Source: Bacteroidetes bacterium ADurb.Bin037 (lineage in GTDB: Bacteria > Bacteroidota > Bacteroidia > Bacteroidales > UBA932). From it: a stretch of DNA of 64,000 bases. The number at the start of each line of letters is the position of its first letter. Position 1 is the first letter of the stretch. Below are positions 9,887 through 19,096 of the stretch, piece after piece. Under the pieces are notes generated by a model. It had not been told where the DNA came from, searched no databases, and saw only the letters and a program-made list of their open reading frames with translations. The translations under genes and the position numbers were made by a program. Where the stretch lies: contig MWER01000016.1 of assembly GCA_002071175.1 (NCBI GenBank), positions 62,001 to 126,000 on the forward strand, in the 5' to 3' direction.

Positions 9887-10417
9887 TCAATCACAACCGC
9901 TACAGCCGCTGCAGCTGCTCCCGCACGCAGAGGCGGCACGTTCTCCGTACAGACCGTCTGTTAATTCTTTATCACTTGCTTGCCGGATGTCGACTACCTT
10001 TCCTGAAAAACACAGCTCGCAACCGGCCAGGGGGTGATTGAAATTCATTTTTACGGAATTTTCCATAACTTCCTCTATGATCCCATTCACCCTGTTTCCC
10101 TGGGAATCCTGCATGGGGATCACTTTGTCCTTTACCAGGAGGCCATCCTCTATCGTTCCGTTAATTTTGAATATATCTTTGGAAAGTTCCACAATGGCAT
10201 TGGGATCAACTTCACCGTATCCTTCCGCAGGGCTCAGGGTGAACGAAAAATCGTCGCCTACTTTTTTCCCCAATATCTTTTCTTCGAATGCAGGAAGCAG
10301 GTAACCCAATCCGTATATGAACCGCATAGGCTTATCTTCTTTGACAGTTTCAATAACGTCACCGTCAACAACGAGTGTGTAGGACAATGAAACTACTTTT
10401 TCATCTGAAATGGTCAT
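9887..10417 (-). CDS. slyD: SlyD-like FKBP-type peptidyl-prolyl isomerase
   Basis: A 176-residue protein with the FKBP core split by an insert-in-flap domain. The N-terminal strand (VVSLSYTLVVDGDVIE), the FIYGLGYLLPAFEEKILGKKVGDDF segment and the VKMNFNHPLAGCELCFSGKVVDI return to the FKBP fold match SlyD. The tail GERAASACGSSCSGCSGCD is cysteine-rich and probably binds metal, taking the place of the His-rich SlyD tail. SlyD proteins act as proline isomerases and chaperones and help nickel delivery. It ends 21 nt from the convergent tsaD end. Confidence 0.85.
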   Translation of the reverse strand: MTISDEKVVSLSYTLVVDGDVIETVKEDKPMRFIYGLGYLLPAFEEKILGKKVGDDFSFTLSPAEGYGEVDPNAIVELSKDIFKINGTIEDGLLVKDKVIPMQDSQGNRVNGIIEEVMENSVKMNFNHPLAGCELCFSGKVVDIRQASDKELTDGLYGERAASACGSSCSGCSGCD

Positions 10418-10433
10418 AACTGTTTAACTATTT

Positions 10434-11849
10434 TTAGTTGGTTAATTTTCTGATTTTGTACCCTATGGCTGCTGCAAACAAGGAAAACAAGGGAGTGATC
10501 AAGTTAAAGAAGCAGTAGGGCAGGTATGTCAATGTGGCAACGTTCAGTACGGTGGACTGAGCTACGCCGCATGTGTTCCAGGGTATCAGAACGGAAGTGA
10601 CGGTCGCCGATTCTTCAATGGTACGGGATAGTACTTCGGGGGCAAAGCCCTGTTTTTTGTAGCTTTCACTGAACATGTTACCCGGAAGGATAATGGCCAT
10701 ATATTGATCTCCCAGCGCCATGTTGAAAAAAATGCAGGTACCCAGTGTGGAAGCGATAGTGGATAGGGTATTGCGCATCAACTTGAGCAGGTTTTCCGTG
10801 ATGACATGGATCATGCCCGAGGCGGTCATCACACCTGCATAGGCAATAACACATAAAATGAGCCAAACCGTGTTCAACATGCCGGCCATTCCATTTGTTG
10901 ACGTAAGATTGTTCAGGATTTCATCCCCGGTTTCAATACTGACATGCGTACTGATCATGGTAATTGCTGCAGCCAGACGTCCATTGGCGATCTCCTGGCA
11001 TATCTGAGGCTGGACGAAAACGGCTGTTACCGCTCCGGCTATCGCGGAGAGGAAAAGGGTAACAAAGGGGGAAACCTTTTTAACTACAAGCAGAATGGTT
11101 ATGATCGGTATAAGTAAAAGCCAGATGGAAATGTTAAAGGTGCTCTCAAGCGCAGTCAGCTGTGTTTGGACGTCAACGGCGTTTTCCGTGGGGATACGGA
11201 AACCCGCAATGGAATAGATCACCAGGCATATGATACATACCGGGACGGTGTTGATCAACATGTACCGTATATGGGTAAATAAAGGTACTCCGCAAAAAGA
11301 AGAAGCCAGATTGGTAGTATCTGACAGGGGTGACATTTTATCACCAAAATAGGCGCCGGAAATAATAGCCCCTGCAAGCCACGGAGTGGGAAGTCCTATG
11401 ATCTTACCGACTCCCAGAAGGGCTACCCCAAATGTGCCGACAGTACTCCATGAACTGCCTGTTACTAATGAAATGATACTGCTGACGACAAAAGCCAGGG
11501 GCAGGAAGATCGCCGGATGTATGATCTTCAGTCCATAATAGATCATTGAAGGAATGATCCCGCTGCTCATCCAGCTTCCGGTAAGAGCTCCAATCGAAAT
11601 AAGTATGAGAATGGAAGGGTAAGTGTTCTTCAGATGGGAGAGCATGGATTTTTCGGCATCCGACCAGGTTAGGCCATATGAAAACCTGGCTATGGCAAAG
11701 GTAATTATCGCAACGAATAACAGCGTGAATTGTGAAGGGCCGGCGGTAACCTGATCCCCGAAGATCCTAACAAAAGTAAAAATAATGGTTACCAGTAGGA
11801 TTACCGGTACCAGACTTACGATCAGAGAAGGTTTTTTCATACAAGTCAT
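10434..11849 (-). CDS. nhaC: NhaC-family Na+/H+ antiporter
   Basis: A 471-residue polytopic membrane protein (about 11-12 hydrophobic segments) of the NhaC antiporter family, exchanging cytoplasmic Na+ for H+ across the inner membrane. Family features: the SLVTGSSWSTVGTFGVALLG helix, AGAIISGAYFGDKMSPLSDTTNLA with charged and polar residues in the membrane core, and the later NMALGDQYMAIILPGNMF. The ATG at 11849 overlaps the TGA of the preceding tldE gene (ATGA), which supports this start over the ATG three codons later and indicates translational coupling. Substrate choice (Na+/malate-lactate versus plain Na+) cannot be read from sequence. Confidence 0.88.
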   Translation of the reverse strand: MTCMKKPSLIVSLVPVILLVTIIFTFVRIFGDQVTAGPSQFTLLFVAIITFAIARFSYGLTWSDAEKSMLSHLKNTYPSILILISIGALTGSWMSSGIIPSMIYYGLKIIHPAIFLPLAFVVSSIISLVTGSSWSTVGTFGVALLGVGKIIGLPTPWLAGAIISGAYFGDKMSPLSDTTNLASSFCGVPLFTHIRYMLINTVPVCIICLVIYSIAGFRIPTENAVDVQTQLTALESTFNISIWLLLIPIITILLVVKKVSPFVTLFLSAIAGAVTAVFVQPQICQEIANGRLAAAITMISTHVSIETGDEILNNLTSTNGMAGMLNTVWLILCVIAYAGVMTASGMIHVITENLLKLMRNTLSTIASTLGTCIFFNMALGDQYMAIILPGNMFSESYKKQGFAPEVLSRTIEESATVTSVLIPWNTCGVAQSTVLNVATLTYLPYCFFNLITPLFSLFAAAIGYKIRKLTN

Positions 11850-13177
11850 TTAGATATTCCTGCCAATTCAATATCTTCAAATAAAAGGGAAGGTATTTGC
11901 CATGAAGATGTCGTAAGTGCATCGTTTCCCGCCGCTGCGAATTTGTTCCACAAATCAATCATATTGCCGGTCATAACTATTTCCGTTACAGGATATGTGA
12001 TCTGTCCGTTTTGCACAAAAAAACCTTCAATACCGTACGAGAAATCTCCCGTTGCCGTATTACAGTTCCCTCCATTGAATCCGGTCACAAAGATGCCATT
12101 TTTCATCAAACCGGCAAGAAAGGCGGAATCTCCGCTGCCGCCATTACATGTTAAAAGAGATGGAGAAGAGATGGTGGGTGGCATCTGCATTTTATTGGCA
12201 TAATAGGTGTTTAGAAAATACATATTCAGCCGGCCTGAATCTATTACGGTACGCTTTGCCGTAGCCATTCCTTCGCTGTCAAAGAATCGGTAGCCCGGGA
12301 AACCTTTCCTGTGCGGGTCGTCTGTAAGTGTAAGGGCCGGCGCGGCAATCCGTTCACCAAGTTTATTTAAAAGATATGAATTATGTTGTTGCAGAGCGTT
12401 TCCCGATATGGCTTTAATGATCGGATTGACCAGGGTTGAGGCCACCCTGTTTTCTACGACAACAGCATACCTGCCAGAAGCTATTTTTCGTGGATTTCTT
12501 TTGGCAAGTGCTCTGTTCAATGCATTGACGGAACACTTGCAGGAATTATCCGTTCCAAGTCCCAGGGTCTTTGGCATAACTCCTCCATTATAGTCCCAAT
12601 CGGAAGGTCGGGTATCTCCTGTTCCCTTAACGGCACATTGGGCCGACAAATCGTACCATGTTTCTTCCGAAGTACAGTTCAATCCGGCAGAATCTGCCAT
12701 ATGTACGCACCTTCTGTAATCCGTATAGTTAACCGTAACATTTATCAGGGAAGGTTCTTTTCCGTATACATCCGCTGCACATTGAAAAACCTTTGCTTTT
12801 TTTGTTGCAGGGCTGATCTTTCCCTTGTACGCCGAATAAAGCGGAGGACCTTCATAGCGGAGACCTGGAGGGACCAATATCCTGCATCTATCTGGGGTCA
12901 ACAGCCTGACAGAAGCGATGGCATCGTCGAGCAATGTATCTATGCCTGCAGGATCTGTAATGTTTGTGGAACAAGTGCCAAAACGTCCGTCAACGAACAA
13001 ATGTATCATCAGAGCAGACTCAACTGCATTTTGGATTCTTTCCAGGGAATCATTCAGGACTGATAACCCGCTGGAGACATCCCGAACGGCTGTTACCCTG
13101 GCATGTTGTGCTCCTTTTTTCAGCGACATTTCCAGTGCATAGCCGCACATTTGTTCCAGCAGCTCTTTTTCTTTCAT
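11846..13177 (-). CDS. pmbA: TldE/PmbA, partner of TldD metalloprotease
   Basis: 443 residues from the chosen start. It resembles the non-catalytic TldE (PmbA) half of the TldD/TldE heterodimer, which cleaves unstructured peptides and in other bacteria processes RiPP precursors such as microcin B17. Seen: the N-terminal domain with RVTAVRDVSSGLSVLNDSLERI, a central RYAVVVENRVASTLVNPII region without the HExxxH zinc motif of TldD, and the C-terminal GNCNTATGDFSYGIEGFFVQNG. The ATG at 13177 overlaps the tldD stop (ATGA), so I prefer it to the upstream in-frame ATG at 13258. The 3' end is likewise coupled to nhaC. No RiPP precursor gene is visible nearby. Confidence 0.88.
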   Translation of the reverse strand: MKEKELLEQMCGYALEMSLKKGAQHARVTAVRDVSSGLSVLNDSLERIQNAVESALMIHLFVDGRFGTCSTNITDPAGIDTLLDDAIASVRLLTPDRCRILVPPGLRYEGPPLYSAYKGKISPATKKAKVFQCAADVYGKEPSLINVTVNYTDYRRCVHMADSAGLNCTSEETWYDLSAQCAVKGTGDTRPSDWDYNGGVMPKTLGLGTDNSCKCSVNALNRALAKRNPRKIASGRYAVVVENRVASTLVNPIIKAISGNALQQHNSYLLNKLGERIAAPALTLTDDPHRKGFPGYRFFDSEGMATAKRTVIDSGRLNMYFLNTYYANKMQMPPTISSPSLLTCNGGSGDSAFLAGLMKNGIFVTGFNGGNCNTATGDFSYGIEGFFVQNGQITYPVTEIVMTGNMIDLWNKFAAAGNDALTTSSWQIPSLLFEDIELAGISK

Positions 13178-14574
13178 ACGCGTCCTCCCACGGTCAATGA
13201 ACTTACCAGAACCGACGGCATCCCGCAGGATACGGCACAACTCTGTTCCTTTCCGCATGTCCAGCTTCCGTTATCTATAGTACCGTTGTTGGCTATGCCC
13301 GCTATCCTTGCCAAGGTCTGGGGACCGTTTCCAATTATATTTGTATCCTTTATGGGTTTTGTCAGTTTTCCGTTTTCGATCAGGTATCCGCTTTTAACGT
13401 AGAATGTAAAATCTCCCGCACCTATCTGAACCTGCCCGTTGCTAAAGGAATCTACATAGAGTCCTTTTTTAACCGATCCGATCAGCGCCTCTTCAGTATC
13501 ATTTCCGTTTTCCATGTAGGTTGTCCGCATCCTGGGCAGCGGCATATGGCGGAACGATTCCCTGCGTCCGTTTCCGGTAGGTTCCACCTGGAAAAAATGG
13601 GCGGAGATCCTGTCATGAAGAAATGAAGTCAGGATGCCGTCCGTTACCATAAATGTTTTTTGTCCCGGCACCCCTTCGTCGTCCACGTTGAGCGAACCCC
13701 TATTCCCGGGGATTGTTCCATCGTCAATCACCGTGATGCCTTTTGGACAGATGCGTTTACCCATTTTTTCAGAAAAGATGGATTCGTTCTTTCTGATGAA
13801 ATCGGCTTCAAACGCATGTCCCACGGCTTCATGTAACAAAATGCCGGAGCTGCCTGCTGCCATAACAACGGGCATTTCTCCTCCTTTGGGCTGACTGGCA
13901 TGGAACAGAAATGAGGTACGGGCAATGATCTCGTTTGCCAGTTCTTCTATCAGTTCCTCTTGAAGGAATTCGCTTCCCATTCGGAATGAGCGGGATGCAG
14001 AAGCGGTCTCCCTCTGTCCGTTATGTTCCATGATACAGGAAACACTGAGCGAGGCCAGGGGACGTTCATCTGTACAATGAACCCCCAATGAATTGTAGAA
14101 TGTGATTCGGGAAGTGGAATCCGAAAGTTGTGCAATAACTTTTTTTATACGTTTGTCTGCGCTGAATATCCTGTCGTTAAGCTGGTAGAGAAAGGGCATT
14201 TTTTCCTGTGGGGATACATTTTCCCAAGGATTCAGGGTGCTGTACCGGTTCGGGAGTTTTAACGTGGCAACGGGAATAGGGCTTTTTACAGAGACCATAC
14301 CGTCGGCAATATGCGATGCCGTTTTGGCGGCTTCTTCCCTGTCTGAGGGCAAAGAGGACTCTGTAAAAGCATAACCTGTGTTCTGTCCTTTGACCACCCT
14401 GATGCCCAGTCCTCCTTCACTATGGGTACTTGTAGCATTTACTTCTCCGTCCCTTAACAGGATTTCATGAGAGGAAGTATGTTCAAGATACAGATCGGCA
14501 TAATCACCTCCTTTACGGAGTGCCAGTTTTAGCAATTTTTGGGAATCCATTTCACTCGCAATTGTCAAATCCAT
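13174..14574 (-). CDS. tldD: TldD metalloprotease, catalytic subunit
   Basis: 466 residues. The zinc-binding motif HEAVGHAFEAD lies at 248-258 (HExxxH), which marks the catalytic TldD subunit, and a C-terminal GAGDFTFYVKSGYLIENG supplies the usual glycine-rich end. It acts with the downstream TldE in the cytoplasm on unfolded peptides. The listed start overlaps the preceding LRR gene by 23 bp. An in-frame ATG at 14550 (MDSQKLL) would remove the overlap and is an equal alternative. It is the second gene of the LRR-tldD-tldE-nhaC run. Confidence 0.9.
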   Translation of the reverse strand: MDLTIASEMDSQKLLKLALRKGGDYADLYLEHTSSHEILLRDGEVNATSTHSEGGLGIRVVKGQNTGYAFTESSLPSDREEAAKTASHIADGMVSVKSPIPVATLKLPNRYSTLNPWENVSPQEKMPFLYQLNDRIFSADKRIKKVIAQLSDSTSRITFYNSLGVHCTDERPLASLSVSCIMEHNGQRETASASRSFRMGSEFLQEELIEELANEIIARTSFLFHASQPKGGEMPVVMAAGSSGILLHEAVGHAFEADFIRKNESIFSEKMGKRICPKGITVIDDGTIPGNRGSLNVDDEGVPGQKTFMVTDGILTSFLHDRISAHFFQVEPTGNGRRESFRHMPLPRMRTTYMENGNDTEEALIGSVKKGLYVDSFSNGQVQIGAGDFTFYVKSGYLIENGKLTKPIKDTNIIGNGPQTLARIAGIANNGTIDNGSWTCGKEQSCAVSCGMPSVLVSSLTVGGRV

Positions 14575-16138
14575 AACCTGGTTGTTGTGGACATATGTAA
14601 AGAGCCGGATTCCAAACAGATGGTGACCAGCATGTGTGTTGTTTTACCAAATCGGGGATAGTCCCGGAAAGTCTGTTCCCTTGTATGCGCAGTTGTGCCG
14701 TAATATCGGGCAGTCCGACCCATTCAACAGGTATGGTTCCCGTGAAGTTGCAGTTTTCAAGTCTGATACTCAATCTGTTGGCATGGGTTTTCATCTGCCC
14801 GAAACCTATGGGAAGTGGCCCGTTGAAATTCACATTTTGCTGGAGTAATATGGAGGAAATATTCTCCAGTCCGAAAAATTCATCCGGCAATGGCAATTCC
14901 AGTTTGGTGTTATATAAACCCAGACTTCTGAGTTGATTGAGTTGTCCGATCTCTTTGGGTATCGTTCCTGTAAAGGGAACATTGCTCATTTGTAAGTTAG
15001 TAAGGTTGGTCAGATTCCCAATGCCCGGAGGGATGGGACCTTCAAGACCGGTACATCCTACAAAATTCAGGTCGGTAAGCGAAGTAAGCAGAAACAGCTC
15101 TGCAGGCAATTCTCCGCTCAGACCTGTCATACTTGAAAAAGAGAGTCTTTCCAATGCAATGAGGTTGCCTATCCATGTAGGGATATTCCCGCTAATTCCA
15201 GGATTTGAGGTTATACTGAGTCTTTTGAGTAAAACAAGGTTTCCCAGGGTTTCCGGGAGTCTTCCGTTAAAGCCGTTGTTGTTCAGGGCAAGGTATTCCA
15301 GAGCCGTCAGTTTACCAAGGCATGACGGAACGGGACCTTTCCTGGAGATTACACCGGATGCGATTGATAGCGAGTCAACCCTCCCCTGATCGTTTATACG
15401 CACCCCTGTCCATGTGTCCATGGGTAATTGAAGGTCCCATTGGTTCTTTGTCCATGTTGCCCCGTCTGTTTCCTGGTAGAATTCAGCCAGTGCCAGGCTG
15501 TCCTGCATCCGGGGATCCATGACAAAACCTGTCTGGATAAGAAGGACTTCCCTGAAGATGTCCAGGCTTTGGTTTCCTATAGTGATCACAGCTGATCTTG
15601 TATCTACGGTTGAATTGTTCCGGAAAGAAACAACTACGGTCCCGTTTCCCGATCCCGAATCAGGTTGGAGTGTACACCAGTCCCGGGAAGAATTGGCTTC
15701 CCATGGCAGGTTGGCAAATATGCTGACTGTATGGGTTCCTGCCCGGTAATCGTATTCCAGAAGATGTTCCGATAGTTCCAGTACGGGTGGAATCCCGGCC
15801 TGTGTAACCTCAACAGATTCGGTCAGCGTGCCCGCCTTTATGGTGAAACTCCCTTTCAGGGCCGTACCCAGGTTTGTATTTTCTTCAACGGTAAGGCGCA
15901 GGGAAGTGCTGCCTGTTCCCGATTCCGGACGGATGTCGTATCCCAGGGGATTTTCCAGTTTCCATGGAACATTTGTGTAAACTATCAGATCTACCCAGCC
16001 TCCGCTCTGCGGCAGATTGATCTTTTGGGTCGAGAGAGAAAGTTCAGCCTGCCATGTCTTGTCTTTGCATCCGCTTATTACGATTGCCAATGCTATAGCA
16101 ATTGTAAGCAATTCCATGATCCCTAAAAAACGTCTCAT
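14552..16138 (-). CDS. BACON-domain, leucine-rich-repeat lipoprotein
   Basis: 528 residues. A signal sequence with lipobox VISGC predicts an outer-membrane or surface lipoprotein. Two BACON-type beta-sandwich domains follow (about residues 30-110 and 115-200), each with the NxPWxxxxxxxW pattern. A cap segment (LAEFYQETDGATWTKNQWDL) then leads into about eight plant-type leucine-rich repeats of the form LxxLxxLxxLxLxxNxxxGxIPxxIG. Such proteins probably bind glycans or proteins at the cell surface; the partner is unknown. I start at the ATG 16138 because the longer frame uses TTG and a promoter lies between. It is first in a run with tldD-tldE-nhaC, which may be only co-transcription. Confidence 0.8.
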   Translation of the reverse strand: MRRFLGIMELLTIAIALAIVISGCKDKTWQAELSLSTQKINLPQSGGWVDLIVYTNVPWKLENPLGYDIRPESGTGSTSLRLTVEENTNLGTALKGSFTIKAGTLTESVEVTQAGIPPVLELSEHLLEYDYRAGTHTVSIFANLPWEANSSRDWCTLQPDSGSGNGTVVVSFRNNSTVDTRSAVITIGNQSLDIFREVLLIQTGFVMDPRMQDSLALAEFYQETDGATWTKNQWDLQLPMDTWTGVRINDQGRVDSLSIASGVISRKGPVPSCLGKLTALEYLALNNNGFNGRLPETLGNLVLLKRLSITSNPGISGNIPTWIGNLIALERLSFSSMTGLSGELPAELFLLTSLTDLNFVGCTGLEGPIPPGIGNLTNLTNLQMSNVPFTGTIPKEIGQLNQLRSLGLYNTKLELPLPDEFFGLENISSILLQQNVNFNGPLPIGFGQMKTHANRLSIRLENCNFTGTIPVEWVGLPDITAQLRIQGNRLSGTIPDLVKQHTCWSPSVWNPALYICPQQPGYGFDNCE

Positions 16139-16144
16139 AGGAAA

Positions 16145-16152
16145 CAAAAGTA
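16145..16152 (-). promoter_or_regulatory. -7 promoter element of the LRR-tldD-tldE-nhaC run
   Basis: On the minus strand TACTTTTG matches TAnnTTTG exactly and ends 6 nt before the LRR gene's ATG, so the transcript should be leaderless or nearly so. It lies in the 50-bp gap to the divergent TonB receptor gene. No clear TTTG upstream element was found. Confidence 0.45.
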
Positions 16153-16188
16153 CAAAAAAAGTACTATTTTTACATTATAAACTAGATA

Positions 16189-19092
16189 ATGGAAAAGCTG
16201 TCGTATCATTATCCGAGGATATTTTTTTTGCTCCTGGCCATGATACTTTTCGTGGGGGAATTTTCTTATGCCCAACAACAAAAGTATGAAGTCCGGGGCG
16301 TTGTCAGGGATGAAGCGACCGGTGAACCGGTTCCCTATGCCACAGTATTCCTGGAAGAAGCCGGCCTGTGGTACATTTCCGAAACGGACGGGACGTTTTA
16401 CATAAGAGGTGTTCCGGCGGGTGTACACACCATACGTGTGGAGATTCTGGGGTATGCCAAAAAAACGTTTTCTCAACCGGTTCAAAATAACGTATCGGAT
16501 TTGGTGCTTAAGATAGCCGAATCAAGCCTCAGACTTGAAGAAGTCGTGGTGACGGCAGAAGAAGGGGGAAGGCTCAATTCTTCTTCCCGAATAGAGAAAC
16601 AGGCTTTGGACCATGTGCAACCTGCAAGCCTGCGGGATATTATGCAACTTGTTCCGGGCAATCTGACGGAAAACCCTGCTCTTAATCGCGTTAACCAATT
16701 GACAATAAGGGATATCGGATCCAATGCCGCCAATGCTTTCGGAACGGCGGTCATCATAGATGGCGTTACCATGTCCAATGATGCAAACCTGCAGGTAAGG
16801 AAGACCTCATCTATTGGAACTGCCGGTGAATCGACAGCCGGTAGCGGAATTGATGCCAGGCAGGTAGCCACCGACAATATCCAGTCGGTTGAAGTTATCC
16901 GGGGTATTCCCTCTGTCGTATACGGGGACCTTACTTCGGGAGCCGTCATTGTTAAGACAAGATCGGGGGTTGCACCCTGGCAGGTACGTTTGAAGGCCGA
17001 TCCGCGGTTAAAACAGATCTATGCCGGAAAAGGTTTTTCCCTGGGCAAAGATAAGGGTGTGATTAATATAGACGGTGATTATGCCCTTTCCTACGGTGAT
17101 GTGAGAACGCCTGCAGACGTTTATCGGAGGATGAACGTGAACATCGGATACTCAGGGACGTTTAGACATAAAATGACATATAGTTCAAAATTGCATCTGA
17201 TCTACTCAGATACAGATAACCGTACGGATCCGGACAATTTCCTGGACAATATTTCCAGGGATACGGACCTGGGTGTCGGACTGGACCTGAACGGCAGATA
17301 CAACCTGAACAAACAATGGATCACCAACCTGGAATTTTTGGTGTCGGGGCAGGTGACCTCCCAGTATTCCAGGGAGAAAACATACAGGAGCCAGGGGCGT
17401 ATTCCGCAATCCCTTGCTTTGTCTTCCGGTGAAAATCTTGGCTTTTTCACTCCCTACCGTTATTATTCGGATCTGGAAATATTCGGCTTGCCGATAAATT
17501 TGCTGGGCAGACTGGTGGCAAATCTTTATGGGAAATACAATGACATTACGAATAAAGCCCTGGTGGGAATTGAGTGGACTACAAGGGGAAACAGGGGAAT
17601 GGGAAAAGTATTCGATCCCTATCTGTCGCCGGATATCAATGCTTCTTCAACGTTCAGGGAGCGTTCCTTCAGGGATATTCCTTTTTTGAACCGTTACAGT
17701 ATATTTGCCGAAGATAAGGTACGTTTTCCACTGGGAGCAACCCGGTCCCTGGAGATTCAGGCTGGGGCCCGGTTCAACGGCATTGTACCTGATTCGCGTT
17801 TTAGCATGGAACGTTATTTGTCTGTGGAGCCAAGGCTGAACGCAAAGATTCAGGTCATAAAAAAGCAAAAGGGATTGAGGAACCTGAGTTTCAGGGCCGG
17901 ATGGGGAATGAATTACAAGATGCCTTCGATGGTCTATCTGTATCCCGAACCGACATACCTGGATGTAGTCTCCTTTTCCTATAACGATATAGATGACAAT
18001 GGGGTGGGGATGGCCCTTTTCACAACCCGCAAACTGGAGGAAGAAGTCAGAAATCCTGAATTGAAACTGCAACAGAGCACTAATTTTGAAGCAGGAATGG
18101 ACTTTGACATAAACAACGTGGCGGGAACGATCGTTTTCTTTAAGGAACATATGATCAACGGATATGGTTTTGCAACACAAGTGATGCCTGTATCCTACAA
18201 CAGGTACGGATATGTTTGGCACAACGGCAGCCCTTCCAGGATCAATGTGCCGTCGGGAAAGCTTCCCCAGTACGGTGATGGTGCCATATATGTTGATGGG
18301 GTTGCATTGCCTGTGATCCGGGACACTATTTTTCTTTCCTATCAGAAACCGGTTAACAATATTACACAGGATAAATGGGGTATAGAATTCACCCTGGATT
18401 TTCCGGAGATACGAAGCCTGCATACAACGGTATCTATTAACGGAGCCTACCTGAACGTTAAAACCCAGGATGAATCCCTGGGAGCGGTCACGGTAAGCAC
18501 CCAGGTAGCCGGAAGACCTTATCCCTATGTGGGGATATATGCAGGTGGCCACAAAACTTCAACAGGTTCCAGGAAAGAGCGCCTCAATACGAATATCCGC
18601 CTTATAACACACCTGCCCGCCGTTGGTATGGTCGTTACCGTAACTGCACAGCTGGTGCTGATGGACAGGACAACATACGTCTGTGAATGGGAGGATCAGG
18701 TGCAGACATATTATTACGATGACAAAGGTTCGCGTTATTCCGGGAAATGGGCTTATAAAGACGATAAATGGACAAAACGGGTGAATCCGGTTTATATTAT
18801 GGACTTGAAAGGTAACATCATACCCTTTACCCAGGATATGGAGAACGATGTCCGTTATCGTGAACTTATAGGGACAACGAATAAAGAATCGTATTACCTG
18901 GGTTCGCGCTATCCTGTTTACGGTATCCTGAATATCAGGCTTACGAAAGAAATCGGGAAAAGGGCCGCAGTATCTTTCTATGCCAATAATTTTCTGAATA
19001 TTGATCAACTTGTCACGGAAAAGATATCGGGAACGGCTTATGCCCGTAACCTTCCTTTTTATTTCGGGGCTGAGGTAAAATTAACCTTGTAG
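16189..19092 (+). CDS. TonB-dependent outer-membrane receptor
   Basis: 967 residues. A signal peptide (about 1-28, ending FSYAQQ) leads to a carboxypeptidase-regulatory-like beta-sandwich (about 33-110, YEVRGVVRDEATGEPVPYATVFLEE is its start), then a plug domain (about 120-245 with LRDIMQLVPG and the closing IQSVEVIRGIPSVVYGDLTSGAVIVKT) and a 22-strand barrel ending in an aromatic strand (YFGAEVKLTL). It takes up a bulky substrate with energy from TonB/ExbBD. No SusD partner follows. Instead DUF4876 and DUF6850 genes follow, a known non-SusCD set. The downstream S46 peptidase hints at peptide-linked uptake, which is inference. Confidence 0.93.
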   Translation: MEKLSYHYPRIFFLLLAMILFVGEFSYAQQQKYEVRGVVRDEATGEPVPYATVFLEEAGLWYISETDGTFYIRGVPAGVHTIRVEILGYAKKTFSQPVQNNVSDLVLKIAESSLRLEEVVVTAEEGGRLNSSSRIEKQALDHVQPASLRDIMQLVPGNLTENPALNRVNQLTIRDIGSNAANAFGTAVIIDGVTMSNDANLQVRKTSSIGTAGESTAGSGIDARQVATDNIQSVEVIRGIPSVVYGDLTSGAVIVKTRSGVAPWQVRLKADPRLKQIYAGKGFSLGKDKGVINIDGDYALSYGDVRTPADVYRRMNVNIGYSGTFRHKMTYSSKLHLIYSDTDNRTDPDNFLDNISRDTDLGVGLDLNGRYNLNKQWITNLEFLVSGQVTSQYSREKTYRSQGRIPQSLALSSGENLGFFTPYRYYSDLEIFGLPINLLGRLVANLYGKYNDITNKALVGIEWTTRGNRGMGKVFDPYLSPDINASSTFRERSFRDIPFLNRYSIFAEDKVRFPLGATRSLEIQAGARFNGIVPDSRFSMERYLSVEPRLNAKIQVIKKQKGLRNLSFRAGWGMNYKMPSMVYLYPEPTYLDVVSFSYNDIDDNGVGMALFTTRKLEEEVRNPELKLQQSTNFEAGMDFDINNVAGTIVFFKEHMINGYGFATQVMPVSYNRYGYVWHNGSPSRINVPSGKLPQYGDGAIYVDGVALPVIRDTIFLSYQKPVNNITQDKWGIEFTLDFPEIRSLHTTVSINGAYLNVKTQDESLGAVTVSTQVAGRPYPYVGIYAGGHKTSTGSRKERLNTNIRLITHLPAVGMVVTVTAQLVLMDRTTYVCEWEDQVQTYYYDDKGSRYSGKWAYKDDKWTKRVNPVYIMDLKGNIIPFTQDMENDVRYRELIGTTNKESYYLGSRYPVYGILNIRLTKEIGKRAAVSFYANNFLNIDQLVTEKISGTAYARNLPFYFGAEVKLTL

Positions 19093-19096
19093 GGAA

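Noticed and set aside
17647..18552. 301-codon open frame opposite the TonB receptor
   Set aside because: Shadow frame; composition follows the receptor's opposite strand and has no domain.
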